From Diphasiastrum complanatum (lineage: Eukaryota > Streptophyta > Lycopodiopsida > Lycopodiales > Lycopodiaceae), in contig CM055094.1 of the NCBI GenBank assembly GCA_029204225.1, forward strand, positions 13,376,108-13,440,107: a DNA stretch of 64,000 nt, in the 5' to 3' direction. The notes under the pieces are model-generated. The model worked only from the letters and a program-made list of their open reading frames with translations, had not been told where the DNA came from and did not search any database. Both the position numbers and the translations under genes were made by a program. This document shows positions 35,949 through 49,724 of the stretch, in pieces. Numbering within the stretch: position 1 is the first letter of the stretch; each line of letters opens with the position of its first letter.

Positions 35949-36439
35949 GTGAAGAGGCTTTCTTCACAAAAGGCAAATCCAAAGGCAAATAGTCCAAAGG
36001 TGGTAACTCGGATCATGATGATCACTCTTCCTCCTCCTCTTCTTTTAGAAAAAAATATAAGTCAAAGTTCAAGAAGGACAAATCAAAGGAGGAGAGTGGT
36101 GAGGAGTCATCACAAACAAGTTGCAAATCCAACAAGAAGTGTTACTTTTGTGGTAAGAATGGGTATTGTGTTTAAGAGGGATGTTGATGTGGTAGCAAGT
36201 AGGACTAGATGTGGTAATATTTCAAGATTGATGTTAATCCTTGTGGACGTGTGGCCAAGAGGAGCTTGGATCATCTCAAGGAGGAGAAGACAAGTAATCT
36301 ACCTCAACCTGTGTTCGAAGATGGTAAGGCTCATGAAGATGGTGCTTTGGCAAAAACACATGGAGAGTTATTATTTCATGTGACTTATTACTTAAAGACT
36401 TCAATTGGAGGTATCTCCTATGAAAGGTGCTTGATATGA
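35949..36439 (+). pseudogene. Copia gag 3' fragment, knuckle deleted (unit B)
   Basis: This is the unit B copy of the fragment at 876. The Lys-rich and acidic Ser-rich parts are kept, but about 30 bp inside the knuckle is missing, so the last Cys is lost and the frame shifts. It cannot form a zinc knuckle and is a decayed remnant. Confidence 0.58.
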
Positions 36440-36580
36440 AGATTGCAATAGTCGATACTTTGGGGATCTTTAGAGCCATATGCTTTCTCAACATTCATTT
36501 GAAAGTAATGAATAAGGAGGATCTAACCTCAATCTAGAGGATGATGGTAGGATTTTCAAATCTACCAAAAATCCAAGTGC

Positions 36581-37030
36581 ATGATGGAGATTTGCCAAGG
36601 CTTGAGGAGGAGGCTTCTCAACACATGGTTTTATGGAGATATTCAAGAGTCAAGGCCGAGTCTATGTGGCTCACTTTTCATGGCAAAGAGGGGCAAGTTT
36701 CAGGTGGTATCTACTCCAACATTCACTTTTGCTTCTCTTCCATTATTTGATATACCATCTTGGTTTATTGAGATTTGTACATCTCAAAGTTTAAGTAAGG
36801 CAATACTAGTTTTGTATGATGCCTATTATATGGACATATTTCTTGTCATTGATGGCTTAGATGTGTTTCCAAATCATTTTGAAAGAAAGTGGTTGTCTCA
36901 TCAAATGTATGCTCTTGGATCTAGTAAGAGCAAGAATGAGTTTGTTACTCATAGTGTGAAAAATCATGTTTTTACATGTTTTGAGGCAATTTGTAAACTT
37001 CTCTTGAGATTAAGTGAAACATCCTTGTAG
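36581..37030 (+). CDS. Unrecognised 149-aa ORF between copia fragments (unit B)
   Basis: This open frame of 149 codons starts MMEICQGLRRRLLNTWFYGD. It is fairly rich in aromatic residues (for example YDAYYMD and NHFERKW) and has no motif I recognise, no signal peptide and no zinc knuckle. The unit A copy is frame-broken and unit C has deleted the region, so it is dispensable. It may be captured host sequence or an out-of-frame part of a decayed copia element. Coding status is uncertain. Confidence 0.25.
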   Translation: MMEICQGLRRRLLNTWFYGDIQESRPSLCGSLFMAKRGKFQVVSTPTFTFASLPLFDIPSWFIEICTSQSLSKAILVLYDAYYMDIFLVIDGLDVFPNHFERKWLSHQMYALGSSKSKNEFVTHSVKNHVFTCFEAICKLLLRLSETSL

Positions 37031-37114
37031 TCTAGGTTGAATTTTAACTTAGGGTCAAATACTGGCTCGAGTGAAATTTGAATTCTTCTTCATCATTCCA
37101 GCCAAAGCAGAACC

Positions 37115-38457
37115 TGTTCTACAAATATTGTAAGAAGATTGGCCATCTCATCAAGAATTGCAGAATACTCAAGTACAACAATGAAAAGAAGATGCAGTCC
37201 AAACAACAAGCAAATGCTGCCTCAACCAGTTACTCGCTTTAGCATGAAGAGAAAGATGAAACTACATTTTTGACCAAAGTCGAAGAGCAACAGGATATCG
37301 ATTCCTGGTATTTGGACTCAGGTGCAACACAACATATGACTCACGATCAAGACTGGTTCCATGACTACAAGTCATACATCCATTCTAGAGTTGTGCAACT
37401 TGGACACAACTCAACTCATTCCATTGCGTGTGAAGGAACAGTCATAATCAAATTCCAGAAAGGTGATGTAATGTTTTTGTCGAATGTCCTTCACATTCCA
37501 AATCTGACCAAAAACTTGCTCTCAATTAGCAAAATCATAGATGCAGGTCAAAGGGTCGGATTCGATAGACAAGGCTGCACTACTCTTGACGAATCTAGGA
37601 ATTTTTTTTGCTTTTAGTAGAAGATGTGGCAATTTGCACAAACTCAATCACTCCTATTCTACAAGTAGTCAAGCTCATTTTACAACTACTTCTGATCCAA
37701 ATGATATGTCACATATTAGGCCATTTAAATTCTAGTTGTAATCAACAAATGTTAAAACAAAACTTAGTACAGAATTTACTCTTCATTAGCAAATCCGATA
37801 CTCCATGTAAAGGCTGTATTTCCAGCAAGCATGTTAGAAGTTCAATCATTTCAGATCCAGAATGTACTTCTAAAAATTTGCTAGATCTTGTACACATGGA
37901 TATATGTGGTCCTATGTAGACTAGTTCCACAAGATGAGCTGTCTATTTGTTGACCATTATTGATGACTTCTCTTAAAGGACTGTAACATATTTCGTGAAG
38001 AACAAATCCAATACTCTCAAGTTCTTCATACAATTCAAGGCATCATTAGAAAAATCGCCCCAGAGAAGAATCAAAGCTTTTACACTCAAATGCAGAGGGA
38101 GTATTTATCTCCAACAAACTCAAAGACTTCTACAAGGCAACCGGAATACAACAACATTTTACATCAAGCTCACCTCAATTAAATGGTGTAGCTAAATGGA
38201 AGACTCAGTCACTCATTGAAAGTGCAAGGAGCATGCTGGCCCATGCATCTCTTCCAAAGAAGTTCTGGGCAGAAGTTGTTACTACAATAGCCTACCTTCA
38301 AAATCGATCCATTTCAGAGGCCCTGAATGGCAAGACACTTTATCAGGTGTGGACAAGATCGAAGCCATTACTCAACCATATCAGAGTGTTTGGATGTTTT
38401 GCTTTTAGTCAGATCACTACTTGTGAACCTCAAGGGAGGGTTACTTACAATCTTTAG
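37115..38457 (+). pseudogene. Ty1/copia zinc knuckle-protease-integrase remnant (unit B)
   Basis: This is the unit B copy of the remnant at 2080 and is better preserved. The protease part is open over 37270-37617 and keeps the catalytic DSGA at 37315-37326, followed by TQHMTHD. The knuckle keeps its last Cys but has Tyr at the first Cys position. The integrase part (37640-38457) still has stop codons, for example after DICGPM, and no reverse transcriptase follows. Gag-like N-terminal and pol 3' parts are missing, so the element cannot be autonomous. Confidence 0.87.
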
Positions 38458-39440
38458 GATCTTGAACTTACTAACTTTACTTTTACATAAAAAAAGTTTT
38501 GAAAGAACTTAAATAATATAAAATTAAACTTGAAATAATGAATCCAAAAATTCATTCACAAAATCATTTACATGCAACAAAAGCATTTAGATTTGTTGCT
38601 TTCCTAGAGTGGATTAGTTTTGTTTTCTTGTTTGTGGATTAATGTAGGAACCAGCATTCAAGTAAACTAAACAGGCTAGAAATGTGATATAAAATTTGCA
38701 TATCCTCCAGCATTCTAGTTTTTTATGTTCTTGGGATGTCCAAGAATCAAAACACTGGTTGGTTTCTTGATTCTTGGACTTCTAAAATTCTGTAGATTAG
38801 TTCTTGTTTTAGCTTTGTGGATTAATATAAGTGTAGCTCAGTTTTAGTAAAGTGTAGGATCTGATTCAGTTCGTTTTTAGAGTAGGTAGTTGTAGAATCA
38901 ATTGAATGTTCATTTGGGATACATGCTGATCTGTAAATGAATGCTCGTGTCTTGCATCTCTGTTTGAATGTGAGTGTTTTCAAGAGAGAACGACCTTGAG
39001 TTGTACTCTGACAAGCGGGACATTATACTACAAAGAGATTTAGTCAGTTTTTGCCTGGCTAGGGCATTGTAAAAAATAAGAAAATAGCCAAGTAATGCCC
39101 AAACGAGCCTGGTAACAGACAAGAAACAGTTCTGAAGAAGCAAAGAAATAACCAACAGATCCTCTGGAATAGGGGATCTGTCAACATTTGACACCGTTAC
39201 CACTTGAACTGCAATGCATTCTACATCCCAAAGAACTGCAACATTGTCCATGCTCAGATCCATGCAAACAAACTCCCAATATCTCGCCAAATCTGAGTTT
39301 CTAGAAACTGGACAAAGCCACATATATGGCTACATCATTGCCCATATCCACTGACTGATACACTCACAAATCTGTTGGTTGTCTCATTGTTAGCAAATGC
39401 ACTAACAGAGCTAGATTTCCTTCAACACAAGCTCATGCTC
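38458..39440. other. Gene-free stretch after the integrase remnant (unit B)
   Basis: Copy of 3386-4379. Apart from a 137-codon minus-strand frame (38910-39323) without recognisable motifs, nothing gene-like is seen. Confidence 0.4.
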
Positions 39441-40320
39441 CTCCCATCCCCTCACGCTTCCATTCTCAACCGGAGTCCCTTAGTGAAATCTCAACTGAAG
39501 CACCTGTATCAACTCTCAACCGGAGTGATCTACTAAATCTCAACTGACACACTATGTCAAATCTCAACCAATGCACTATGTTAAATCTCAACCGGAGCCC
39601 ATTGCTCAATTCTCAACCAGAGCGCTTGTTCAAATCTCAACCAAAGAGATTCTATCACGTCTCAATTGACGGGGTTCCTCACCATCGCAACTAGACCACC
39701 TTCCACCTCCATCCACCATTGAACCGCAACAGCCGCATTCCATCACAAACATATTACCTTCCACCTCCATCCGTCATTGAATCACATCAGACCGCATTCC
39801 ATCGCAAACGAATTACCTTCCGCCTCCATCCATCGCGACCGCATTCCATCGCAACCATCCGCATTCACCCGTTGTCACCGCATCCCATCCCAACCGACCA
39901 CATACACCCATTGCAACCGCATTCCATCCCAATCGACCGCATACACTCGTTGCAACTGCATTCCATCCCAACCGATCGCATTCAACTGTTACCCCGTATT
40001 CCTTCCAGACAGACCTCCACGCTCACCCCCTAAAGCCCCACACTGCTTCAGTTGCCCTTCATGCTCAATTTTTTTTTCAAATCTTAACTGATGGCCAGTG
40101 TTAAATCTCAACCGACAGCCAGAGTTAAATCTCAACCGACGGCCAGTGTCAAATCTTAACCGACAGCCTGTGTTAAATCTCAACCGACGGCTTGTGTTAA
40201 ACTCTTAACCGGAGCCCACTGTTCAAATCTCAACCGAAGAGACTGTATCAAATCTCAACCAAACAGATTCTATCAAATCTCGACCGAAGGGGTCCCCCAC
40301 CATCTCAAATGGACTAAATC
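39441..40320. repeat. Minisatellite block with 39-bp and 24-bp periods (unit B)
   Basis: Unit B copy of the block at 4380. The 39-bp repeats lie near 39860-39985. The 24-bp array starts at 40091 and has only five units, the last two diverged, against eight in unit A. The copy number changed after the segmental duplication. Confidence 0.85.
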
Positions 40321-40857
40321 TAAGCCAGATCACAAAACTTTCAAACGACATCCCTGATTGCCATTTCGACCGAACTACCTTGTCCCCCAAGCGACACCAC
40401 ATTTTGTTTGCATCCGACTCCCTCTATCTCTATTTGCATCTAATGCCCTCTGACTTTGTTTGCATCCGACTCCCTCTATCTCCATTTGCATCTAATGCCC
40501 TATGAGTCTGTTTGCCTCTGATGCCTCTACACCTGTTTTTGTCCAACACCCATCTGCATCCCATTTATATTTTTTGAATCGATGGTACATCCAATAGTTT
40601 GAATCGACGATCTAAATCAGACGCTGTTCGGAGTCATATCTGACGATCCACACAAACTGCCAACTGCACCACCATAAACCATAGCAACTGCAACGAGCCT
40701 CCAACTATCGCATTCCACCGCAAATAGGCCACATCTACCCTTTAATCGAAAACAGACCGCATTCATCTTCAGTCGCAAACAAACCACATCGCATATAAAG
40801 TGCATTCATCCACACAAGGACCACCTTCTCACTGCATCCGCCTTGAATCACAACAGG

Positions 40858-41460
40858 CCGCATTCAACCGCAAATTCCATGACCACACTTGCACCACCTT
40901 ACAACTGCACTCCCACTGCATCGCACCGCAAAAGACCGCACTCACATAGCCTTACGACTGCACTCAGGCCACATTCAACCACAAACATCATGACCGCACT
41001 CGCATAGCCTTACGACTGCACTCAGGCCACATTCAACCGCAAACATCACGACCACACTTGCACAGCCTTACGATTGCACTCAGGTCGCATTCAATCGTAA
41101 ACATCACGACAACACTCACACAACCGTACGACTTCACTCAAGCTGCATTCAACCGCAAACATCACGACCACACTCGCACCACCTTATGACTGCACTCCCA
41201 CCGCATCACACCGCAACAGACTACAGTCGCATAGCCTTACGACTGCACTTAGGCCACATTCAACCGAAAACATCATGACCACACTCAGGCCGCATTCAAC
41301 CACAAACATCACGACCGTACTCGTACAGCCTTACGACTTCACTTAGGCCGCATTCAACAGCAAACATCACGACAACACTCGCATAGCCTTACGACTACAC
41401 TCAGGCCGCATTCAGCCGCAAACATCATGACCACACTCGCACAACCTTACGACTACACTC
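40858..41460. repeat. 58-bp tandem satellite array, truncated (unit B)
   Basis: About ten units of the same 58-bp repeat as at 5869, ending abruptly inside a unit at 41460. There the deletion joins it to the copia gag 3' end that sits at 9201 in unit A. Individual units differ from their unit A counterparts, and at least one appears deleted (near 41285). Confidence 0.9.
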
Positions 41461-41461
41461 A

Positions 41462-42225
41462 TTGTTATATTTCAAAGTTTTGCAGTCCTTGATTTCATGT
41501 CCAGTTTTCTTGCAGTATCTGCAAAATAGTTTCTACTTTGGTTTGAAAGATGAAGGGTTCAAATTTGACCCTGAGTCAAAATTTGACCTAGAGCCAAAAT
41601 TTGACCATGGTTGCGTATTGTTCTTCTTATTGGATCTAAACTTTTGATTTTTTGAATATAGAGCTTGAGGATCCGACCCTGAGCCTGAGGAGGATGTAGA
41701 TTTTCTGATTTCGCTCTTGATAGAGTGATTTGCTCCTGGGTCAAAATTATCATGATCCAATTTCATAGGCTTTAGGTAGACTCGATAGTAGATTCGTAAT
41801 AGCACCAGAATTTTCAATAATTGAGCCAATCAGAGCCATTTGCTCCATAAAATTTTTGAAAGTGTTGATATGACTTGTAACACTTTCTACTTCTCACATC
41901 TTTAGGTTGAAAAATTTCTTTGCCAAATGTAACTTGGAAGTATAAACATCCCTGATATCATGTAGGGATGCTAGGATGTCCCATGCTGTTTGAGCATTGC
42001 GTATGTGAATTATCTGTGTATCCATGATATTGAGAGTGATCATGGCAAATGCCTTGCCATCTCTCAGTTTCCATTTGGTGATAATGGATGCATCACCTTC
42101 TGGCTTGACTTCTATGCCATCAACAATGTCCCATAGTTCCTTGGCTAATAACATGACTTTCATTTTGATCTTCTAGTAATGATAGTTCTCTCCATCGAGT
42201 CTCTCGATAAGAGAAGACAAATCCA
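41462..42225 (-). pseudogene. Copia gag fragment, minus strand (unit B)
   Basis: Unit B copy of the gag at 9205. It keeps the part deleted in A (TKWKLRDGKAFAMITLN) and an intact C-X2-C-X4-H-X4-C knuckle, CRYCKKTGHEIKDC. It still has TAG at the Trp position after NYHY (plus 42173-42175). Its 3' end is cut at 41461, where a deletion joined it to the 58-bp satellite. Confidence 0.83.
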
Positions 42226-42353
42226 TTCTGGTTGAGCCAGATCTTTGGTAGTAACAACGATTTCAGAATACTTGTGACTATGCGCTTGCTAAAACGTTGT
42301 CTTGATACAAATACGACTAATAATTTGCAATAAAAAAAATTACTAAAATGCTC

Positions 42354-42365
42354 GTTCTGATACCA
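42354..42365 (-). other. Copia primer-binding site, tRNA-iMet type (unit B)
   Basis: Same site as at 10073, TGGTATCAGAAC on the minus strand, immediately inside the LTR. Confidence 0.85.
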
Positions 42366-43002
42366 TGTCGAAAATCAGTGAAAATGAGTAGAAGCTGATG
42401 AGCGAGCTTGCTGTAGGATCGGAAGCGCCACAGTTAGCAACAGATCATTCAAAATGAATGATTCACAGATGAACAATGAAATGATACAGTAGTAGGACTA
42501 AAATTGCACTCTGATTAATATTAACAAATGAGTACAATTGCTTGAAGTAATAACTTCAGTTGGTTAACCGTAATAAACGCTAGCTATAGAAATTCAAAAA
42601 ATCAGAACAAGTTTTTTGACGAAGATTAAGTCTTAACTAACTTCATATCCATAGTCTATTTGTTTGTTACAAAATATCTTCTACTTGCTAAATATCTAAT
42701 TAGCATTAAATCCTATCTACCTCATTTATTGCAACTGCTTTTGAATTACAAAGTAGGCAGACTGTTAATGCAGATCAGATTTCTAACCGACAATATCGAA
42801 ATTTACAATGTATCAAAAAATGTACATTGACTCAAAAAATTACGGATTTTTCGAGTCGATCCGGTTCAAAATTTTTTGGAAAATTCAATTCTAAATTTTT
42901 CGATCTTCTGCCCAATATTTGAGCCTTCTTTTTACGGATTTAGGATAGCTTTCATGATGCTCATTAATGAATGGATTTGAGGCTGAGCATCGAATTCCAA
43001 CA
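42366..43002 (-). mobile_element. Copia LTR, minus strand (unit B)
   Basis: Unit B copy of the LTR at 10085, with the same TG...CA ends and adjacent PBS. It is slightly shorter, lacking a 'tatacattgactaaaaaa'-type duplication near its middle. Confidence 0.8.
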
Positions 43003-43090
43003 ACCGGGACCCTCCGGAGAGCGACCACTTCGAGCCACGAGCTTGGGTGGGCGCATGGGTCCTTGACAATGTATTAGTGATTAAGCTTTC

Positions 43091-43108
43091 ATATATATAT
43101 ATATATAT

Positions 43109-43202
<94 letters not shown>

Positions 43203-43286
43203 TACACACATACACACACACACACACCATTTGAAGTTTTATCTTTTTTAAGCTCTCTTTGTTTCTTTCCATTTGTTAAGCTGCCA

Positions 43287-43381
<95 letters not shown>
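43091..43381. repeat. Compound microsatellites AT-TC-CA and TC-CA (unit B)
   Basis: Unit B copy: (AT)n 43091-43112, (TC)n about 43114-43180, (CA)n 43181-43228 with TA interruptions, then (TC)n about 43288-43344 and (CA)n to 43381. Lengths differ from unit A and one pyrimidine-rich spacer phrase is lost. Confidence 0.95.
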
Positions 43382-43384
<3 letters not shown>

Positions 43385-43439
43385 TTAAGCTCTCTCTTTC
43401 TCAAGCTCTTTTTTTTTTTTCTCAAGTCTCATTATTTTC

Positions 43440-46400
43440 TCAATTAGAGTGTCTGGGTCCTCTCAAAGTTATTACTCACAAACTTGCCTTGACATGAAAT
43501 TAAATCATGGCATGACCAACAATCTTGAATACCGGAGGGCCGATCTACCTAGGACTATTCTAGGTCCTTAACCGAATATGGCCATGACATTATTCCCTCC
43601 TTAAACTGCTTCTATCCTTGGAAGCTCCTCAAAACATGAAAGAAATACAGTTCCTTTAACTTTTAGTATTAACCAAAAAAATCATTATCCTTAATTTGAA
43701 TTTCATTTCAAACAAGTACTTAGAGAAAAACTATTTTGAACTGTTGATTTCTATTTTGCAGTACAAACTATGGTTTGGAAAAATACATTAAGAGATATAT
43801 TTTTTCAACAGGGTTACACTCAACACAAGTTAGTAACATCTGAGTGAAATATTCCCTAACTTAGGAGATCTAAAGTTTAAAATAATAATAATAATTGCAG
43901 TCCGAAATTATCCACAAACTTTGACATATAATTCATAAAAAACTTCCAAGTATAACTATCCTTAGAACCTAATTCTAAGATATGATAATTCATTCAACTA
44001 TAATCTCTAGGAGAATCATTAATATATAGAATGATTAAAACTCAACTCTGAGCATTTCAGATACTCTTTTGAGTCAAATGCTCCTATTTCTAGCACCAAA
44101 TACAAGAAAATAGCATTCATTCATCTTAATAGACTTGTCTGTCTCCTAGGATGAGTGGAGATCCAATCAAATGAAGAACTGTACTCAAGCATCCGCAGAC
44201 CATAAACTGTAGCAAAATATAGCACCCACTAGATAAATAAAATAATGTCTGTGAGATTCATAGGTTTTCAAAAAAAGACTAGAGTAGAGAGATTCAAAAC
44301 ATTGATTCTAATTCTTACTCAATTTTAATCATCACCCTTAAGAATGATCAAAATTTTGTATAATCCTCTGACCATAATTAAGTATCTATTTATGATCCGT
44401 CAATCATAAATATTTAGATTTGTATAATTCGTCAATCATAATTTTCTGGAATCCAAAATCATACTTAATCATTTACAGGATAATGGGGTATATGTCCAAC
44501 ATAACTCAGGAAAAGTAAGAATCATTCCAAAATCTTTCCACTAAGAAAATACTAGATTTAGGAATATTTTTCAAACATGATTCTTTAACTGAAGTGCATG
44601 ATTCAAGTTCTATAAACCACTGGTAATTAAAGATGAACGCATACTAGAATGACAATCATCTTCAACTACAAAAAACTTTAGATTACAATCTAAAATCAAA
44701 TCTAGATACCCAAAGTTCTGCAGAATATAAATTCAGTTATTATTCTTAGATTCATTATGATTTGTTATCAATTGAGCGCTTTGGGATAAAATCACTAATG
44801 AGCTGAGTTTATTCCTTAACTAAGGAATACTCTATCCCAAGAATATTGTATATTCAATGCACACAATTTTAACTGATGAATCCAAATGATTCACTAATCA
44901 TGCGTCTTACAAGCAATATAAAACAAAACTATCAGTTTTTTGATGAATTCTTATCAGATTGATTGTTTTACCAATTAACTTCATCCTGGAGTAATCAACT
45001 ACTCAAGTTAATTGCCAATGATTCAGAAATCTCAAATGTCTAGGTGTAGATCTTAATTTTACTAGCATAACACCCCATCTAGATCATTATCCAAATCATG
45101 TATAAGTTAATCCATAAATCTTCTATACAAAGATTTGTTAACTCTACGAGTATTTGTCAAAACAATCTTGATCATATGTCTATGTTTACGGACTAGGTTA
45201 AGTGCACCAAATAACTCTAGTTACCAGGAATACACAATAGATTCATACAAGATTAATCATGCACATATGTGAATAATCTCACTATGACCCAGTACATAAA
45301 CACATTTTTATCTGGCAGATTCTTCTAGAACCCACATATGTTACTCACATATCTCACTAAGATCTTATAACTCAGCTACAAAAGATTTACTATTTCTCAT
45401 GAATCAACCCCTCACTGATCCTAGTACTAAAACTAAGATTAGGTTGATCCAATACAGAACTCTCAGACTTAAACTCTGATCAAACTTACTTCTATTCCAA
45501 CATGGAATTAGTAACCTTTGACCTTTCACTGTACTACTTGTAGATAATAATTTAAATATCAAACTTGTTCTAGTTCTAGATTGTCCACATAATCCCTAGA
45601 GAATTCTTCTTTTTCAAAAAGTTCCAATTAGGTATCTTACTCTGAATCTATCTGAAATTACTTTAAGACCAAATCTCATTTCTATACCACAGTTGGTTCC
45701 CTTTCGAAACTATGCAACCTGTAGATTTCCAAATAGAATTTTATTCCACCACTTCACCCCTTCTTCTAAAAAAATTATAAATTTCAATAAAAGTTAACTC
45801 GAAAGATGATATATGAAAATATCTAAATCCATGAAAAGTCAGTAATAAGTGCATTCAAATAACGGATTCACACTATTACAAACAAGACTTTTCCTTCAAA
45901 TATTTTCAACCCGAGTGAATTCCCACAAGTAGTAAATTATATGACATAACATTCTTTCAGAAGAATAACTTCATGCTGGAAAGAATTCATATAAACTAGT
46001 GTGATGTCTATATTCGATAAATTACTAAGAAGTAAAGGATTAATTAAGAAAGCGAGAAACTGATTTGAGGGCCTTTGATTTTGTAAATAATGAGATACCA
46101 CATTGGGAACTAGATTAAACCTCAAAATTTTCCAAAATATCCCACATTTGATCAAACGGTTTTATATTTCTCATATCGTGACTAGGTACTAAAATACACC
46201 CTTGATCATCAGATATTTAAAGTCGTAGAATTTCCTTTCCAAAATTACTGATGTCCCATACCATCAGCTTTTTCTTCTAGAAAATCCTTAACTGACTCAT
46301 CTGATATTCTAGGGATCCACTGATCATCTAGTTGTCCTAGAATCACTATAAGATATTATCTCTTGTTCCCATATACTGGAGAACCCATTTTTTTGGATGA

Positions 46401-48981
46401 CTGGCATGCCTATCAGATGAATACCACAATTCCACACGTGATCTTGTGATTTAAACAGAAGAATTAACACGATCTACATTACATTCTGATCCTTCCAAGT
46501 TAGTGATAAGCTTTGAAACCCTATTGATGCATCAAATCTAGGGACAAGCTTCTATCAACTAACAGATCCAATGTAATCCATGTGTCACATTCTACTTCTA
46601 ACATCACAATTGACAGCCAAAACCGTGGATAACTCAATGGTTACAAAGATATAAGTTATGAATTCAACTAAATGAATTCCATCAAGGAAATTGATATCCG
46701 GTATATTATTTAGTGTGATTATTAAAATCCTAGATGCGAAGTACATTTCCTGCTCACACTTACTACCATTGATGTCCACTCTTCTTCCCTCCTTAGAATT
46801 TTCAGTTTCCTAAAAATCTGTATTCAGCTAAGGTACTAAGAAGACGTAACAAAATTATTGTAGTAAAAAAGTCTGAAACAATTTCATCTCTATCCTATAC
46901 TTGGGCTGAATAACTGATAAACCAAAAATCATCTACTAGTATAGTCTAATCTATTGAATATAATTCACCATAGTATTTAATTGGAAATGAAATCAATTTT
47001 TTTTTCTTTTGATCAGTTCCTATCAATTACCAATTTCAAATAAAATTGGACTGTTTTTCTTTTTTATTGAACTGGCTTAAGAATTACTACGTTAAAGTTG
47101 TCTGTAATTAATGGAAATTTCATGAAATTTGGATTCGGGTACTTCTTTTTTTGTATTCACACAAAAAATTGTGGAATAAAGAATTGCCTCCAAATATTAT
47201 CCATTTTATTCCAGTAATTACTTTAACAAGTATCTCAAAAGCTTTTGGCCCGTTCAATCTTAATGATTAAAATCATCAAGAACCCAAAACCAATTGATTG
47301 GTGTTCCATCGACTTGAAAAGGAGAAAACAAAACACAATTTAACTCCATGTACCGGGAGTATCAATACTCCAGAGTTAAATGGTTTAAAATGCATAATAC
47401 CAAGCAATCGAATTCCTATACCGGGTATATGCTTGAGAACCATACTATTCTTTGGCTTAAAAAGATTCATTCCAAAAACCGATTATTAGAGCTTCACCAA
47501 AGATCCAATAGTACCAAAGTTCCATAAATCTGGGCTTACGTGTATCTGCCGATGTACAAAACAAAGTCCATGTAACTATCAATAGTTACATCATTACAAG
47601 GTTTTCTTAAATTGACAACTGAACAACGAGAAATCAAATTTCTGTAAGCGTGTGCTAGTAACTTAAATTTACCGGGTTGATTTTAAGGAATTAAAAGAAT
47701 TCCCTTCTAAACCAACTTAAAGTTACTCCATGTCTAAAACCTTGAAATGCCTTGACATCCGGCACGTAACAAGCATAACCATGCAATTCCCAAAATTGCC
47801 AAATTTGAAACCCCCCTGCATGAGAGTCAAAACTGCCGGTCACTTCCCTTCAAAAAGGCCAAACCAACATGCCTAAAAGTATCTACTTCCAAGGCCATGC
47901 AAAAACTTGAACACCAAACCCTAATAGGTTGAAGGGAAACCTGAACCCAAACGTTAGTCACCATCTCTTTGAAGAAAATGCTCCCTCATCGCATCAAAAA
48001 TCAAAAAAAATTTGCCCCCAGTTCTTCCAATCTATGTTCCTAAGCATGCAAATTCACTGGAGGATCTACTTAGATATACCTACTAATCCTCAATCTGCAG
48101 CCACCGGAATCCTAACCAATATTGTCTACAGTCCATAGAAACTGAAAAGAATCAAATTTATTGATAATTATACTATGAATCTAAACAAGTTGTCAGGATT
48201 TGGAAAAGTATGGATAAACATATGTATCCAAGCAGAATCCCACCTTGATCCAAGCAACGAAATCTCACATAACATATCCTTCTACACCATTTCTCCAAAA
48301 AATTGGAAATTACTAGTGAATTCACACAAATTCTCAACATCTTTCAATCAAAATTAACCTTGTAGAAGAGCACTCTACCATAATTTCGAAAAGTATGCTA
48401 CTTATCCAGAATTTGTGAATCCAACTCCATAATTCCCTTGAGAAAAAATAGCACTCCAACCGGGATGTAAATCCAAGCACTTCAACTTCCAAATCGATGT
48501 AGAGCTTGCTTCCATCCTATCCAAGACCGCATCTTAGCCGGGCTCTGATACCAATGTAAAGATCCTAAAGGATTGACCCTAAGATGAGGATAGGAGAACA
48601 CAATAAGAGAGACAGCCAAACCACCCAACCAATCCTAGATCAAAACCTAGATCTAGCCCCCAAGCCATGTCATGTGAAGCAAGAGGAAAAGAGAGAAACT
48701 GGTAACCTAAACTCCAATATATTGATGGGGAAATCCCTACCTCACTATATAGAGAGTAGAGTCATGTGCATGAAACCATGCAACCCCCATGCAGGTCAAC
48801 TATAAATAGGTCTCATCTCTTCATGTAGTCCTCATGTCTATATCCATCACAGAAACATGCAATACTCCATATGTCTCAATTAGAGTGTCTGGGTCCTCTC
48901 AAGGTTATTAGTCAAAAACTGGCCTTGACATGGAATTAAATCATGACATGACCAACAATCTCGAATACTGGAGGGCCGGTC
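43440..48981 (-). mobile_element. Large non-coding LTR element, minus strand (unit B)
   Basis: Unit B copy of the element at 11172, again without coding frames. Its PBS is at 48541-48553 and its LTR starts at 48555. The LTR is interrupted at 48981 by the copia LTR that starts at 48982, so the copia arrived later. Only small indels distinguish it from the unit A copy, consistent with duplication as part of the segment rather than separate insertions. Confidence 0.55.
48541..48553 (-). other. Primer-binding site of the non-coding LTR element (unit B)
   Basis: Same minus-strand tRNA-iMet site as at 16268, next to an LTR that begins TGTAAAGATCC at 48555. Confidence 0.75.
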
Positions 48982-49724
48982 TGTTGGATTTCTTATGCGC
49001 AGCCTTAAAACGACTCATTCAAGTAATGAGCATCCTGAAAAACCGAAGGCCGACAACATATTTTTAGGCCTTCACATTTTTTCCCTTTGAGATTTTCTAT
49101 GCCTTAGAAATTATTTTAAGGCACCTTCATCTTTTTCGTGTTTTTCGCTCCTTAGCAAAAAATGCGACACACTAGCCAAGTGGCCATAATACCTTGGAAA
49201 TCAATTTTTAAAGCACCTTTGTCTTTTTCGCTCCTTACCAAAAAATGCAACACATTGGCCAAGTGGCTAAAATACCTTAGAAATCATTTTTAGGCACCTA
49301 CGCCTTTTTTGGCTTTTTTTGTTTTTTGCATTTTTTTTACCGACTTCACCAACTTATGAGTAACCTTCAAACAGTTGGACAAACAAATATCCCAAAGGCG
49401 GTTGGCGGTTACCTTAAAGGCTTGTAGGATATTTTCTCTCTTGTAAATCTATGGAAGTGTTAATTTTTGGAATTTCTCTTTGAATCAAAGTCATTTGTAG
49501 CTAGCGATATCACCCTCAACAAGTTGAAGTTATTACTTCAAGCCGTTGTACTCACTGTTGATATTTATTAGAGTGTAATTTTTGTCTCACTATTGCATCG
49601 TTCATTGACTATATGAATTCTTCTACTTGAATATTTTTGTTGCTAAATGTTGCATTTCCGTTCTCACACGCCTACGCTCTGAGCAACCGAGCCTCCGCTC
49701 GCCCACAACCACCGTTTTACGACA
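48982..49724 (+). mobile_element. Complete copia LTR, plus strand (unit B)
   Basis: It starts TGTTGG and ends CGACA directly before a tRNA-iMet PBS, giving an LTR of 743 bp. It is inserted into the LTR of the older non-coding element. Its first 70 bases are clearly related to the minus-strand LTR at 42366-43002. No 3' LTR is present: after gag the sequence runs into the ARD upstream region, so the rest of the element was lost. Confidence 0.8.
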
